This document shows positions 24,483 to 34,879 of a DNA stretch of 64,000 nucleotides, piece after piece. The position numbers were made by a program, and so were the translations under genes. Each line of letters opens with the position of its first letter. Position 1 is the first letter of the stretch. The notes beneath the pieces are model-generated. The model was not told the DNA's origin. It searched no databases and worked only from the letters and a program-made list of their open reading frames with translations. The stretch lies in the NCBI GenBank assembly GCA_902729315.2, contig LR746270.1:1501001-1565000 (forward strand), in the 5' to 3' direction. This DNA comes from Spirodela intermedia (lineage: Eukaryota; Streptophyta; Magnoliopsida; Alismatales; Araceae).

Positions 24483-26662
24483 ATGGGAACCGCTATCAGT
24501 AGAGCAGCAAGCGGAATTGGTACTATCCTCGGCAACACTTTTCTGGCTCCCATCAAAACCATCTTGAGTGCATCGTGCGAGTATGCAACAGTTCGGACCT
24601 AACTCTTTTGTCTTATTTATCGTGGCTTTTATTCTCAGATTTCCTGCCTATCGTTTATTTGGTAAAATCTAGGCGCATTGTTGACTGTAGATTCCCTGTG
24701 ACAGCACGTAGCTCAGCTCATTACTCCGTTGTCAACCGAGTTTAGATATTTTGGTGGTTTGCCGATGATTTAGGCTAAATCTCGGCATGACTTATCAATC
24801 ATTTCGCAGTATTTGTCAGGGATTCGGTGTCACCGGGACCCGAGTTGACTTTTAGACCAGTATGAACAAGAACGTCGAGTTATCGCATAGCTTAGATGTT
24901 ATGAGTTTTTTTCCCTTCAGAAAATAGGTATAATGTTAGATTAAACAGCACTCGTAGACATTCTCTGAATCACTGCGTCTCCTCACTGCTAAGCCTCTAC
25001 AGGCATTGGAAACTGCAGGCTCCCCATTTCTTCTTCCCAAGAAAGAAGTGCTCTGCTCATGTTTAGCGCTTCTCCCCTCAAAAATTCCCAATGGGGAGGG
25101 GGCAGAGGCATGATAAATAATTGAGTGAACAGTAGAAATGGTTGCCATAAATGGCATTTTCTTCCTTCAAGAAAAGAACAATCCATTCTTCCGCATCTGA
25201 TCAAGGCCTCTGTATCTTATAGGGTACGCTCCAATATCTACCCTTGAGCACTGCCAAGGGGAACAACAGTTCACCTAGTGGCTGCCAGCTCAAAGCGCAT
25301 CATACAAGACTATTTCCTAGAAACAATTTAGCTCATGTGCGGCGATGCATTAATGTACCGACATAAATATTCCCCTGGATCTGCCCTTCTAGTGAGCATT
25401 AGTTTACTGGATATGTTTAGCATAGATTCATATTTAGGGGTTTTCTTAGTGACCTGAACCACGTAGTTTGTCCCTCCCGTGGAGGCAATGTTGGCAGAAA
25501 GTCCTATCACGGCCTTTGCTAATGTCTTTGAATCCTCCAGCGGATTTAGATGGCCCCAATTGGAAGGAGACAAAGAGAGTTATTGTGCTTCATTTGTGCT
25601 GGCCGGAATATTTTTATTAATAAATCACTTTCTTGTTTAATCTATGTTTTATTATATTTCCTGGTACCTTTTAATATGAACACGGACGCTCTGATGTGTC
25701 TTGGAAGATTGTTTGCGCCACTGTGGCAATTATTCTCGGCGAACGGATCTGGAATAACAATTTTTTGTCATCTTTACGAGGCCAGGGGTGTTTGCTCAGG
25801 AACATGGGACGTGATCTGTTTCATCGAGCATCTGTGTATATCCGATATGCTGAAATTGCTGATGGTTTTGTTGATTGCATATCTAAGTAAGTGTTCTGAC
25901 CTTGGCCCGAGTCTATCAGCAACCCCATAGTCAACCACGGTCCTCAGTGAAGGGTCAGCTCTCGCTGCCCATCCGTTTCCTAGAGTTTGAGATGGAATGC
26001 TTCCGCCAATGCAAAAATTGTTGACAAACCCTCGGATTTCAGCTATCCTTTTGACTTTCAGACAGGTTTCAATATCCCCAGGAAACCTATGATGTGATCC
26101 TCGTAGCATATCTGGATCATCTACTCATTTTCTTTCAGTTTCATGGTTGCCGAGAACTCTACGAGCAAGTTCTATCATTCCGCAGCCTTCTAAACTAGAA
26201 TCTCGCCTATGTGCAGCTCTTTTCTTCATCTACCTCCTGTTCAAGGTGGGAATCGTCCAATGTATTGGGAAAAACCTCTGCAAGATGTCATGGGCAGCGT
26301 GTGAAACATACTGGTCAGCGCTAGGAGGCATCACCTGTTTCCTGTGGCACAAGCTGAAGGACACCAAGAGGGTCTACCACCGCCGCCGCCGCCGCCGCCG
26401 CCGCCTTCACGACGTTGAAGACGGATACAGCTCCGGCGAGGACGGCGACATGTGGGACTCAAGGATTATGAGCGAGAGGGAATCAACCAGGGAAAAGAAG
26501 AGAGCCCAAGTGAGAAGGAGGAGGAGGAAGTCTCTGCAACCCAAGAGCCAGCGGTGGAAGATGAGGAGATACGCAAGGAAGAGTCGCCGCCACAGTCTGG
26601 CCTCGAGGAAGCAGCTCCGGCAGAGGAGCAGGAAGCTATTCAGGAGGGGGAGGATCAGATAG
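24483..26662 (+). CDS. Conserved plant Cys-rich small membrane protein with basic tail (unknown function)
   Basis: Three exons join in phase: 24483-24580, 25786-25886 and 26217-26662 (TAG), giving 214 aa. The N-terminus (MGTAISRAASGIGTILGNTF) is followed by a Cys- and Trp-rich conserved core (VCSGTWDVICFIEHLC). One membrane segment lies at about residues 54-76, then GIVQCIGKNLCKMSWAACE and ITCFLWHKLKDTKRVY. After that come eight consecutive Arg (CGC repeat at 26381-26403), an acidic patch (DVEDGYSSGEDGD) and a strongly basic tail ending RRGRIR. The overall design is that of an uncharacterised plant family I recognise only by its core; no biochemical role is known to me. Gly2 after Met could allow N-myristoylation (MGTAISR), which is an inference. 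It converges on the TCP gene. Confidence 0.8.
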
Positions 26663-27970
26663 TCCACCGGATCGAACGCACGGCGGGTGGTCTCAACGCG
26701 GCACCGCCCCATCCTTCTCTGCCGTCGCTGTCGGCACGGCCCGCCGACCGCGACGGCGCGGGCGCCCGCGGGGCCCGCCGGCACGCGGCGCCAAATCTGG
26801 CCGACGCGCCGAAGTGGTGGCGCAGGCGAAATGGCTGACAGACGAGAGCAGAGTATGGACGCGAATCTCTGTCTCTCTCTCTCTCTCTCCCCGGTAATAA
26901 TCGTCCGTCGTAAAAATGCAAGTATTCTCCGCTCGTCTCGTCTCTGGGGTGACAATGTGCGGATGCTGAATTGACTTTTTTCCCATCTGGAGCTATTTTC
27001 GGTAAAATATCCCGGATCTGGGTACCTGCCGACAAAGGGAGAATCTTTCTCCCCCTCCTCTACTGCCCGATTTCCGCGCCAGAGACGGCCGGGTGGTTTC
27101 CTCTTGACCCATGTTCGCATTTGGGTCGGAGAAGGAAGATGAGATCGTCGTGAGCGAGTCAAACATGCCCGTGAATGAAGGCCCCACGTACAGGGCTTTC
27201 TTCTCACGAGGCCGAGTCAACGCCGCATTGAATTCTACCCCAAGACGACTTGTTCCTTAGTTTCATCGGCAGAGGAGATTATTAACGTCGTCATAAACTA
27301 GGACGAGAAACGCGCCCCCACCCTTGCCCCCCCTCCCACCCACCTGGTTCATTCATTATTCCCACTCCACACAACCGAAGCAATCCAGAGGCAGGTGAAA
27401 ACAGACGAGAAGAACGACCGAGGGTGGCGGGTGGGAGGAGGAAGACGATGGAAACAGATGGAGGGGCTGACTCTTCTACAGATCGTATCCTCTTCTCCAG
27501 CTATGCTACAAATCCCGGTTCCGAAGTCAACCCGGAGCTTCCCCGATGTGATCGCCGCCTTCTCTGAGGGGATGGGGCTTGCAGACTTGTGAAGAGATGA
27601 AAGCCCGACTTCACACGCCTGCGTGTTTCTGGGAGAGACGGAGGACGCTCCCGTTGGAGGCTCGTTCTGCCTCCGAACTTCACCGAGAGCTTCCCGGGGG
27701 ATCGATCTCCTGCAGTGACGATGACCGCCCGGTAGCAGAAGCAAACCCTAATCGCTTCTCCCTCCCCCGGCCCACGAATGACAGGCGAGGAAGGAAGAAA
27801 AAGAGGAGAGAAGATCTACCTGTAAAGTGGGAGATGGTGTAGAAAGAAGACCCTAGCTACCCTTTCCAGTCGAGGAGATCTGCCTCGTCGGATGCCCCCG
27901 ACCTCGGGGGAAAGGAAAACCTAACTCTAACACAAACCCTAAACCTCTGGTAAGCCCGAGCTTTGGCCCA
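26663..27970. other. Intergenic between convergent genes
   Basis: The 3' flanks of the Cys-rich membrane protein and the TCP gene. It contains a CT run near 26866-26890. ORFs here are short and compositionally biased; none resembles a known family. Confidence 0.55.
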
Positions 27971-28828
27971 TCAATGCGGTCTCTCTTCTCGCCTCCCGCT
28001 TATGGCGGCCGCTGGGGGGGTCGACAAGGACGCCAGCAGGTTGAGATTCCCCTGTGTCATCGACAGGTAGTTTCCCACTCTCACCGCAGAAGCCTCCTCT
28101 CCCTGGTGCGTCGCCGCAAACCTCCCCGTCACTGCAGCCGCCGCCGCTGCCGCTGCTCTTTGCGGCATCATGATATCCGGCGTCGCGAAGCTCCACATCT
28201 GTCCGTACTCGGAAGCCCTTGCAGGCACCGCCCAGAAGCTCCCCGCTGCGCCAATTCCCATGCCAAAGCTTCCTCCTCCTCCGCCGCCGCCGGCGTTGTC
28301 CTCCTTGTCTGGTTCGTCGCCCACGCGGAGGCGCTTCCCGAGGATGAACGGCGCCGGCAGAGCCTGTGGCAGGTGGCGAGGGTGAGCGTTGCCTAGCTTG
28401 TTGTCGAAGGAGGAGAAGGTCGACGCTGAGGAGGACGAGGAGGGATGGCAGTTCTGATTATTCGTCTGAGACGCAGCAGCAGAGACTGTGGAGAAGGACG
28501 CCGGTGTGCTACCCGACCCGGTGGCGGCGATGATGGAGGGCTCCGCTTGCCGGAGCAGCCACTCGATGGTCTGGCCATCGGACTTGTGCCCCAGTTCGCG
28601 GGTGAGCTGGAAGACGCGGGCGGCGCAGATGATCGGCATACGGATCCGGCGGCCCCTCCCGTCGACCTTGCTGTGCCGATCCCTCGCCGGCGGCTTCTTC
28701 GCCACCGCCGCCGCTCCCCCGTTGTTTCCCTGCTGCCCCGTCTCTCCGCCATCTCCCTGGTAATGCTGCTGCTGAAGCTGGGCCGAGTCCGTGAAGGCGA
28801 AGCCGACGCCATGCGCTCCTCCTTCCAT
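27971..28828 (-). CDS. Class I (PCF) TCP transcription factor
   Basis: An intronless gene of 285 aa. The TCP basic helix-loop-helix domain occupies about residues 46-103. The basic part is [20 protein letters not shown], followed by [20 protein letters not shown] and [18 protein letters not shown]. The short basic region (four residues fewer than CYC/TB1 types) defines class I, whose members bind GTGGGNCC-type sites and promote cell division and growth. The rest is low complexity: Gln/Gly-rich N-terminus, Ser run, Gly run and Ala run. It most resembles the TCP7/TCP14/TCP21 group, but the tail is not diagnostic. The start ATG at 28828 is the only sensible one. Confidence 0.93.
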   Translation of the reverse strand: MEGGAHGVGFAFTDSAQLQQQHYQGDGGETGQQGNNGGAAAVAKKPPARDRHSKVDGRGRRIRMPIICAARVFQLTRELGHKSDGQTIEWLLRQAEPSIIAATGSGSTPASFSTVSAAASQTNNQNCHPSSSSSASTFSSFDNKLGNAHPRHLPQALPAPFILGKRLRVGDEPDKEDNAGGGGGGGSFGMGIGAAGSFWAVPARASEYGQMWSFATPDIMMPQRAAAAAAAAVTGRFAATHQGEEASAVRVGNYLSMTQGNLNLLASLSTPPAAAISGRREERPH

Positions 28829-28876
28829 GATCGTCCTTCCTCACGTGAAGGAATTACACTTCACGTAGCCAAAGCC

Positions 28877-28924
28877 AGCAAGCAAGCAAGCAAGCAAGAG
28901 AGAGAGAGAGAGAGAGAGAGAGAG
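28877..28924. repeat. (AGCA)n-(AG)n compound tract in TCP leader/promoter
   Basis: Several AGCA units run into about 14 AG units, 50-95 bp upstream of the TCP start codon. Confidence 0.88.
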
Positions 28925-29492
28925 CGGAGATGGAGGACGGGGATGAGAGAAGGAGGAGGGTTTTTGTGAGGAAGAGGGAGAGGGAGAGGGAGAAGGAAGA
29001 GGCTAATCATTGAGCAGCAGGAGGGGGTGGAGACAGACGGAACGGAGCACACATGTGGCCGTTGGGCCCCATACTTTCGCTGATCTCACACGCCACGTAG
29101 TACAGTGGCATCCGGCCCCACGCGCCTCCTCCTCTTCCCCAAAAGCCCACCCTCCTCCCACATATTCACGAAAATATCCCTCCCTATCTCTCTCTCTTCC
29201 ATGAAGCCGTTGCACGGAATCCGAACCGAATCCCTCCGACCGATCTACAGATTCCAAAAAGTATTTTCACCACCCCCCCCGTTAAATTTTAAAAAAAACA
29301 AAATCAACACCCCAAAACTAAATAAACAATAAATATTTATTAATGTTATTTTAAAACATTTTCTCTCACCATTCGGTGGTCATCTGGGTGGGGATGGCTG
29401 GCGGCGGCCCAATGTCAACCACCACCCACAGCCCCTCTTCTTCCAAGTCGTGATCTACAGATTCTTCATATCTACTTATCTACATTATATTG

Positions 29493-29556
29493 TAAATATA
29501 TATCTATATATATATATATAGAGAGAGAGAGGGAGAGAGAGAGAGAGAGAGAGAGA
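29493..29556. repeat. Compound (TA)n-(GA)n microsatellite
   Basis: An alternating TA run with a ctat interruption passes into an interrupted GA run. Confidence 0.85.
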
Positions 29557-29619
29557 TGGAGGGGGGGATTGGTGGGTAGGAACCCTACTAAATTCGGAAT
29601 CGTATGTGGGGCCCAGAGG

Positions 29620-29647
29620 ACTGACTGACTGACTGACTGACTGACTG
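29620..29647. repeat. (GACT)n microsatellite
   Basis: Seven perfect tetranucleotide units. Confidence 0.9.
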
Positions 29648-30109
29648 CTCGCGGCAGCAGGAGGCGGCAGACTCTGTGGAGCAGAGAGGTATTTAACAGC
29701 GGGGAACGGACGGACGGAGCGCGTGCGCAGCAGTGCGGGACGTACACGTGTTGACCTCGCAAGCGAGTACACGTGCCCAGTCGACGCGATTGAGCGGGCC
29801 CGCTCGGAGAGGAAAGTTGGGCTGTTGCAGCGGGAAAGCCCATGGACTGCGGTGGATGGTGGAGGCCATTCCCAACCTCGCGATGACAGCCCAGTCCGGT
29901 TTTTCCACTATTGGGCCTACAGTGAAGCTCCAAAAAGAAAAGTGACCCACTCTATACCCCGGGTATGATCGAGCCGGCCCAAAAAACCCAAAACCCCATC
30001 TCTCTCTCTCTCTCTCTCTCTCTCTTGGTATAATTGGCCTTTACGGGAAAAGGTATGGGTCCTGCCCTCACTTCAAGATTCATTTCTCTCTCTCCCGACT
30101 CTTGTAGGG

Positions 30110-30111
<2 letters not shown>

Positions 30112-30152
<41 letters not shown>
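30112..30152. repeat. (GA)n tract
   Basis: A perfect GA run of about 40 bp, 30 bp beyond the 3' end of the EAPP homologue. Confidence 0.9.
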
Positions 30153-30155
<3 letters not shown>

Positions 30156-30183
30156 TCATGCAGTGTAATGAACAAAAGTTAGT

Positions 30184-32942
30184 TCAGGAGTAACTGGGGA
30201 GTACGTTGAAGAGGTGATAAACCTGGTCGCCGTCGAGAACTCCGACTTCGGTGGAGCACACCGAGCAGCAAACCGGCCGGAAGATCTCGCCGCCGCCTCC
30301 GGGATTCTCGGGGTCGCCGTCTCTGGCTCCGCGGGATCTCGGCCTCATCTGCCTCCTGGCTCCCTGCCTCAGGACCTCATTCATCTTGACCTCACAGTTG
30401 AGCACGAACATCGCCCTGTACTGGGTCACGTACTTCTCGTGCCTCCAGAAAATTTGGAAGGCAATCAGAAAATCTTCCAAAAAATTTCCCCCATTATTTT
30501 GGAAACCCACCTCAGATTTTTCGACAATTACTGCAAACTATGATTTTCCTAGAAAGGAAATCACAGGAACATTCCAGATTTTATGGAAAAGTTTCAATTA
30601 ATCTGAGTGAAAGGTGCCGCAGAGGAAGATAAAATATGAAAAACATTATGGGAATACGTGGAGAGACGCGTGATTCATTTCTGATGATAAAGATGGGAAG
30701 AGAGAGGGGGAGGAGTACCTCTGGCAATCCAAGCACAGGGTGGTGAAGCAAGCAGGGCAACTGAGGAGAGCATCGGAGGTGCGGCCTTTCCTTCTCTGCT
30801 GGACCCATTTCTCATCCTTTTCGTCTAGATCAGAATCGTAAAACTCTGGCTTGATCGAGTAGTCTACTTCGTCGTCACTTGACACTGCGGGATAAATAAA
30901 TAAATAAATAAATAAAACAAAAACAGTAGATTGGAGCGGGTGACGGCAAGACTCGATTCATCATGTAAGCTTCACATGTTCTGACTTTTATAAGTTCGTA
31001 TCGCCTGTGAAGATCTAGGAGCAGCCGCAACTAGTTTTCTCAGTCTGAATGCATGATCTGACACAACAGTCCTTGAGTTATGTTCTCTCTGTTCACCCAT
31101 GGTCAAAAACCATCTTACTCTCTTTGCATCAACTCTGTTCAGTTGTGCAAACAATTGGGTGAACCTCACCCTCCTTTCGAAATCTTCACAGGATATGTAT
31201 TTGTTGAGCATAAGAAACTTTGTTGGAATTGATTTCCCATGCTTTCCAAACTCATCTGTGAGGTATTTTCACTTCCTGGCGCATAACATTTGCCCCAGGC
31301 AAGCCAATTTTTTCCTTCATCTCCACACTCTTTTTTTTTTTTCCTCTCTCTTGCTGCTCTTTTCAGCGGCTTTCCACGCTGCATGTCAGGCACAGTCGCC
31401 AGTAGGTCGGTCATACAAAATCTTTAGAGGTCTCGAGGGAGGGCCACTTATATGGCTAACTAGTAGAGTTCACATGGAGGAATCACAATCCCCTCAAAAA
31501 TAACGCGCATGACGTATGCCAGCATAAACAAAGTATGATGTTTCCAAGCTTTCTAATGTCAGGGAAAATAGAGAAATGGGGCAGGAAAAAAAATAGATTC
31601 ATCACTAAACATAGGAAAAATAGAGAAATAGTACATACCGATTTCTTGTTCGACAAAAGATGTTGACTCTGGTACATCATCCTCTCCGACGACTTTTATT
31701 TTCTCATCATGATTCCAATGACCTGTACCATAAATCGGGACAAACGGTTCATAGGGAAGACTATTTTTTATTCCGTAATTTAATACAATACTAAATAATG
31801 ATAAATATCACAATGAAAATTCCTATGCAAGAAACTCATTTTTTATGGCAACCTGACACAATTATTAAGAGTTCTTGCATTTTAAGCATTTGTCGAAACA
31901 AAAAGATAAACTGACGATTGCAACAGCTAAGTGGATACATAAATCAGAAAAAAGTAGAGGTTGAGACACAAGGAAAACACTTGACAGAAAGCTATAGTGT
32001 CTGAATGAAGAATGCTCGACACGTAAGTTTATATCCAGTAGAAGAGGCGACAAAAAAATAAATCACCCAAATTAGGGTTCCTAATGATTCGATGATACAG
32101 ATTACGATCACATGAGAACTTTGCCAAAGAACTTCGGTACATGCTTCACCTGACGGCAAATATTTGCAGCAGAGACAGTCGTCCACATATTCTTCACTTG
32201 GTACATGAAGAAGATGATAACTACCTCGTTATATTCTTTCATCTCACATACAGAGCGCCAAATTTTATGCTCTCTGTGGCCACTATCCAGGCGCTTTCAG
32301 TATTTCCCTCAATCATGTTGCTTAATGGGCGTCCCTATCGTTTTCTTTTGTTGCTTTCGTCAAAACTATCTCAAAGGACTGATGCAGGCTACACAACTAT
32401 TTTGCTTCCTAACCACTACCTCTTTTCCCCCACATGCTGAGCCTCCCCTGAGAATGACACAACTGTGAATCTTCCAATTTTTTATGTTACGACCAACAAC
32501 ATGATTCGTGTTCCTTGTCTCGGATTGCCAGGATCAAGGTTGTAATAGTACTCATTCACTGAGCCATTGACTGAAGACAATTTCTCACGAATGAGAACAG
32601 AACTTTAGAAGTTCCATTAAACAAAAATAAAGAGAGAATCTCGCGCTGGACATCAGCTGCGATCCTAAGAGTAGTTTAGGGCACTGTCCTCATCATTGTA
32701 TCATCCAAAATCGATCCTCGACGGCTTAACATGGGAACTAACATGAAGGAGGTCAGTCCAACCGACCAGTAGCCCTACCAAACAGTAGGCGATGGCACTC
32801 CTGAGAAGTTGAATTGCTTCCCGCGGAAACCAGATAAACAAAAAGAAGATACGACAATCTTACTTCTCCCATTTCCGCTGGCCACTGGCTTCGGGTCGGC
32901 AGCCATGGTGCTCTCCTCCCCTGAGCCCCTGTCCCCCGCCAT
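30184..32942 (-). CDS. EAPP: E2F-associated phosphoprotein (EAPP) homologue
   Basis: Four exons (coding 32942-32864, 31722-31639, 30884-30719, 30442-30184) join in phase to give 195 aa. The middle carries the acidic EAPP block (PEFYDSDLDEKDEKWVQQ) and the Cys motif SDALLSCPACFTTLCLDCQR. HEKYVTQYRAMFVLNCEV follows and the tail has a second CC-x2-C pair (VCCSVCSTEVGVLDGDQVYH). This matches the E2F-associated phosphoprotein family (a zinc-binding-looking core conserved from animals to plants). In mammals EAPP modulates E2F transcription and its plant role is not established. The start at 32942 has a good context; the next in-frame ATG at 32906 is an alternative and would remove 12 residues. Intron 1 is long (about 1.1 kb) and has no recognised content. 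Confidence 0.88.
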
Positions 32943-33757
32943 CGCCGCCTGACTGATCACGTGAAACCAGCTCACTGAATACGAGAGGGATCGGGCAGAG
33001 GAGGAATCCCGCCAGAGTCTTCGGGCAGGAAGATCCGCCGTTCTGAAGAAGAGAGAATGGGGGGACGTTTTTGACGGCCCAGATCACAACAACAGCTCTC
33101 TCTCTCTCTCTCTCCCGCTAGGGTGGAACTTTGAGGAGGTTAAGCTGACCGCTTCTCTTCGGAGGATGAATCACACCCTACTTTTCCATTAACTCAAATT
33201 ACGTTTAAATAAAAATATTAATTTATTTCGAGGATCCTTTAATTCGATATTTTTTCTATTTTTAAATATTTATAAGATATTATATGAGCTATTGTTATCT
33301 TCTTACCCCTCTCTCTCTCTCTCATGTGGTGGATTCTCTGCCCCAAGCCGTGGTCAACTGTCGGTCAACACGTGGTTGGCTGGTGGCCGAGAGGGCGTTG
33401 TTTATGTGGGCCCAAGCCCTTTTCTTTGAAGAGGCCCAAAACTGGGTGAATTTGCAAGGCCCAGGGGCCCACTTCGTTGACACGCCCTTACCCTCGCCAC
33501 CAAGGCGGTTCTCCGTCGTTGGAAGTCGAAGTCAGTGCGCCACGTCGACAGGTGATCCAGCAGAGAGACGCGTACAGTAAAGCAAGTTCGTCGAAACGCG
33601 GCTTGGGGCCCATCTCTCTCGTCTCTGGTCCTGGGTTGTCATCTGCGGAGGATTTGGTATCTGGAGTCTCCATTCCATTCCATTCCATTCCAGGGCCGGA
33701 GGAAATCCCGTAGTCGCTATTCGAGTCTGCTCAGGCCCTCAGTTCCTTCTTGTGGGC
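32943..33757. promoter_or_regulatory. Shared head-to-head promoter region (EAPP homologue / RING-H2)
   Basis: About 815 bp separates the start codons of two divergent genes, so both promoters must lie here. It holds CT runs at 33096-33114 and 33309-33322, an AT-rich centre (about 33190-33290) and four ATTCC-type units near 33671-33691 close to the RING start. Bidirectional activity is an inference from layout. Confidence 0.6.
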
Positions 33758-34879
33758 ATGTCGTCCTCCGGAGTACAGGGCGGATTGGGCGGTGGTGGCG
33801 GCGCCGCCTCCGCCCAACGTTACTATTGCCACCAGTGCGATCGCACGGTGCGTCTGTCGCCGTCTCCGTCGTCCGATCTCGCTTGCCCCATCTGCCATGG
33901 GGGCTTCCTGGAGGAGCTCGAGACACCTCCTTTGGAACCAAACCCTAGCCCGTTCTTCTCCTTCCCAGAAACCTTTTCCTCGGGTATTCAGTTCCCCCTC
34001 TTGTTCCCCGCCCAGTCGTCAAGCGGTCCGATGGGCGCCACCGCCCTGAACATTGAAGACTTGCTCGGGGCTTTCTCTGGATTCGGGCCTCCTCGATCCT
34101 CCTTCGCTACTTCGGTCTCCGGTGACCTCGATCCCTTGAACACAACTGTCCAATTCGTTCAGAGCCGCCTCCAGGACCTGATAGCGGGGGGCGCCAACAT
34201 CCAGGTTGTGATTGAAAATCATCCCTCCGGTGATTTCCACTTTCCCAGAGGCGCTGTCAACGTTGGGGACTACTTTTTCGGCTCTGGGCTCGAGCAGCTT
34301 ATACAGCAACTCGCGGAGAACGACCCGAACCGCTATGGGACACCGCCAGCTTCAAAATCTGCCGTGGAGTCGCTTCCGACGATCAAAATCACGAAAGAGC
34401 TGCTTGTCTCAGATGAGGCGCAGTGTGCTGTGTGTAAAGACACATTCGAGGTCGGGGAAGACGCGATGCAAATGCCATGCAAACACTTATACCATGGGGA
34501 TTGCATTCTTCCGTGGCTTGAGCTTCATAACTCTTGCCCAGTTTGTAGGTATGAGTTACCGACAGATGATCCTGACTACGAGCAGAGGGCGAGGAACACT
34601 CCCCGCTCAGTGGAAAATTCAGTAGGCGCAAGTGGTAGCGATTCTGGCAGAGCTGATTCTGGGGTTGGCGCGACTGGGGAGGCGGATTCACCAGGAGCAA
34701 GAGCCGGGGAGAGGATTATGAGAATCTCTTTACCTTGGTCGATTCGGTCACTATTTGGGATAGGTAATTCTGGCATTGTTGGTGAGAATGGTGAAACAAG
34801 TTCTGACACTGATATGAATTCAAGTGCCAGAGGAGCTCGAGGATCAGGGTCTGATACCAGACAAGAGGATCTAGATTGA
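33758..34879 (+). CDS. RING-H2 E3 ubiquitin ligase with N-terminal zinc ribbon (RNF126/BCA2 type)
   Basis: An intronless gene of 373 aa. The N-terminus has a zinc ribbon with Cys24, Cys27, Cys43 and Cys46 (YYCHQCDRTV, LACPICHGGF). A low-complexity middle follows. The RING-H2 domain has Cys223, Cys226, Cys241, His243, His246, Cys249, Cys260 and Cys263 (AQCAVCKDTF, CKHLYHGDCILPWLELHNSC). The C-terminal region is Ser/Gly-rich with an amphipathic IMRISLPWSIRSLFGIG patch and ends QEDLD. This order is typical of plant RING proteins related to animal RNF115/RNF126, such as the RDUF and RZF types involved in stress and ABA responses. The substrate is unknown. The start codon is the ATG at 33758 (context gggcATGtcg). 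Confidence 0.92.
   Translation: MSSSGVQGGLGGGGGAASAQRYYCHQCDRTVRLSPSPSSDLACPICHGGFLEELETPPLEPNPSPFFSFPETFSSGIQFPLLFPAQSSSGPMGATALNIEDLLGAFSGFGPPRSSFATSVSGDLDPLNTTVQFVQSRLQDLIAGGANIQVVIENHPSGDFHFPRGAVNVGDYFFGSGLEQLIQQLAENDPNRYGTPPASKSAVESLPTIKITKELLVSDEAQCAVCKDTFEVGEDAMQMPCKHLYHGDCILPWLELHNSCPVCRYELPTDDPDYEQRARNTPRSVENSVGASGSDSGRADSGVGATGEADSPGARAGERIMRISLPWSIRSLFGIGNSGIVGENGETSSDTDMNSSARGARGSGSDTRQEDLD

Larger units (their letters stand above)
28829..30183. other. TCP promoter and flanking microsatellite-rich DNA
   Basis: Upstream of TCP are (AGCA)n then a (GA)n run at 28877-28924 within about 100 bp of the ATG. Further right are a TA/GA compound run (about 29493-29556), a (GACT)n run (29620-29647), a CT run (30000-30024) and a GA run (30112-30152). 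No gene is supported. Confidence 0.65.

Noticed and set aside
26452-26838. Acidic ORF overlapping the third exon of the Cys-rich membrane protein gene
   Set aside because: It is the +1 frame of a purine-rich coding stretch; the basic frame continues the spliced conserved core and is the better choice.
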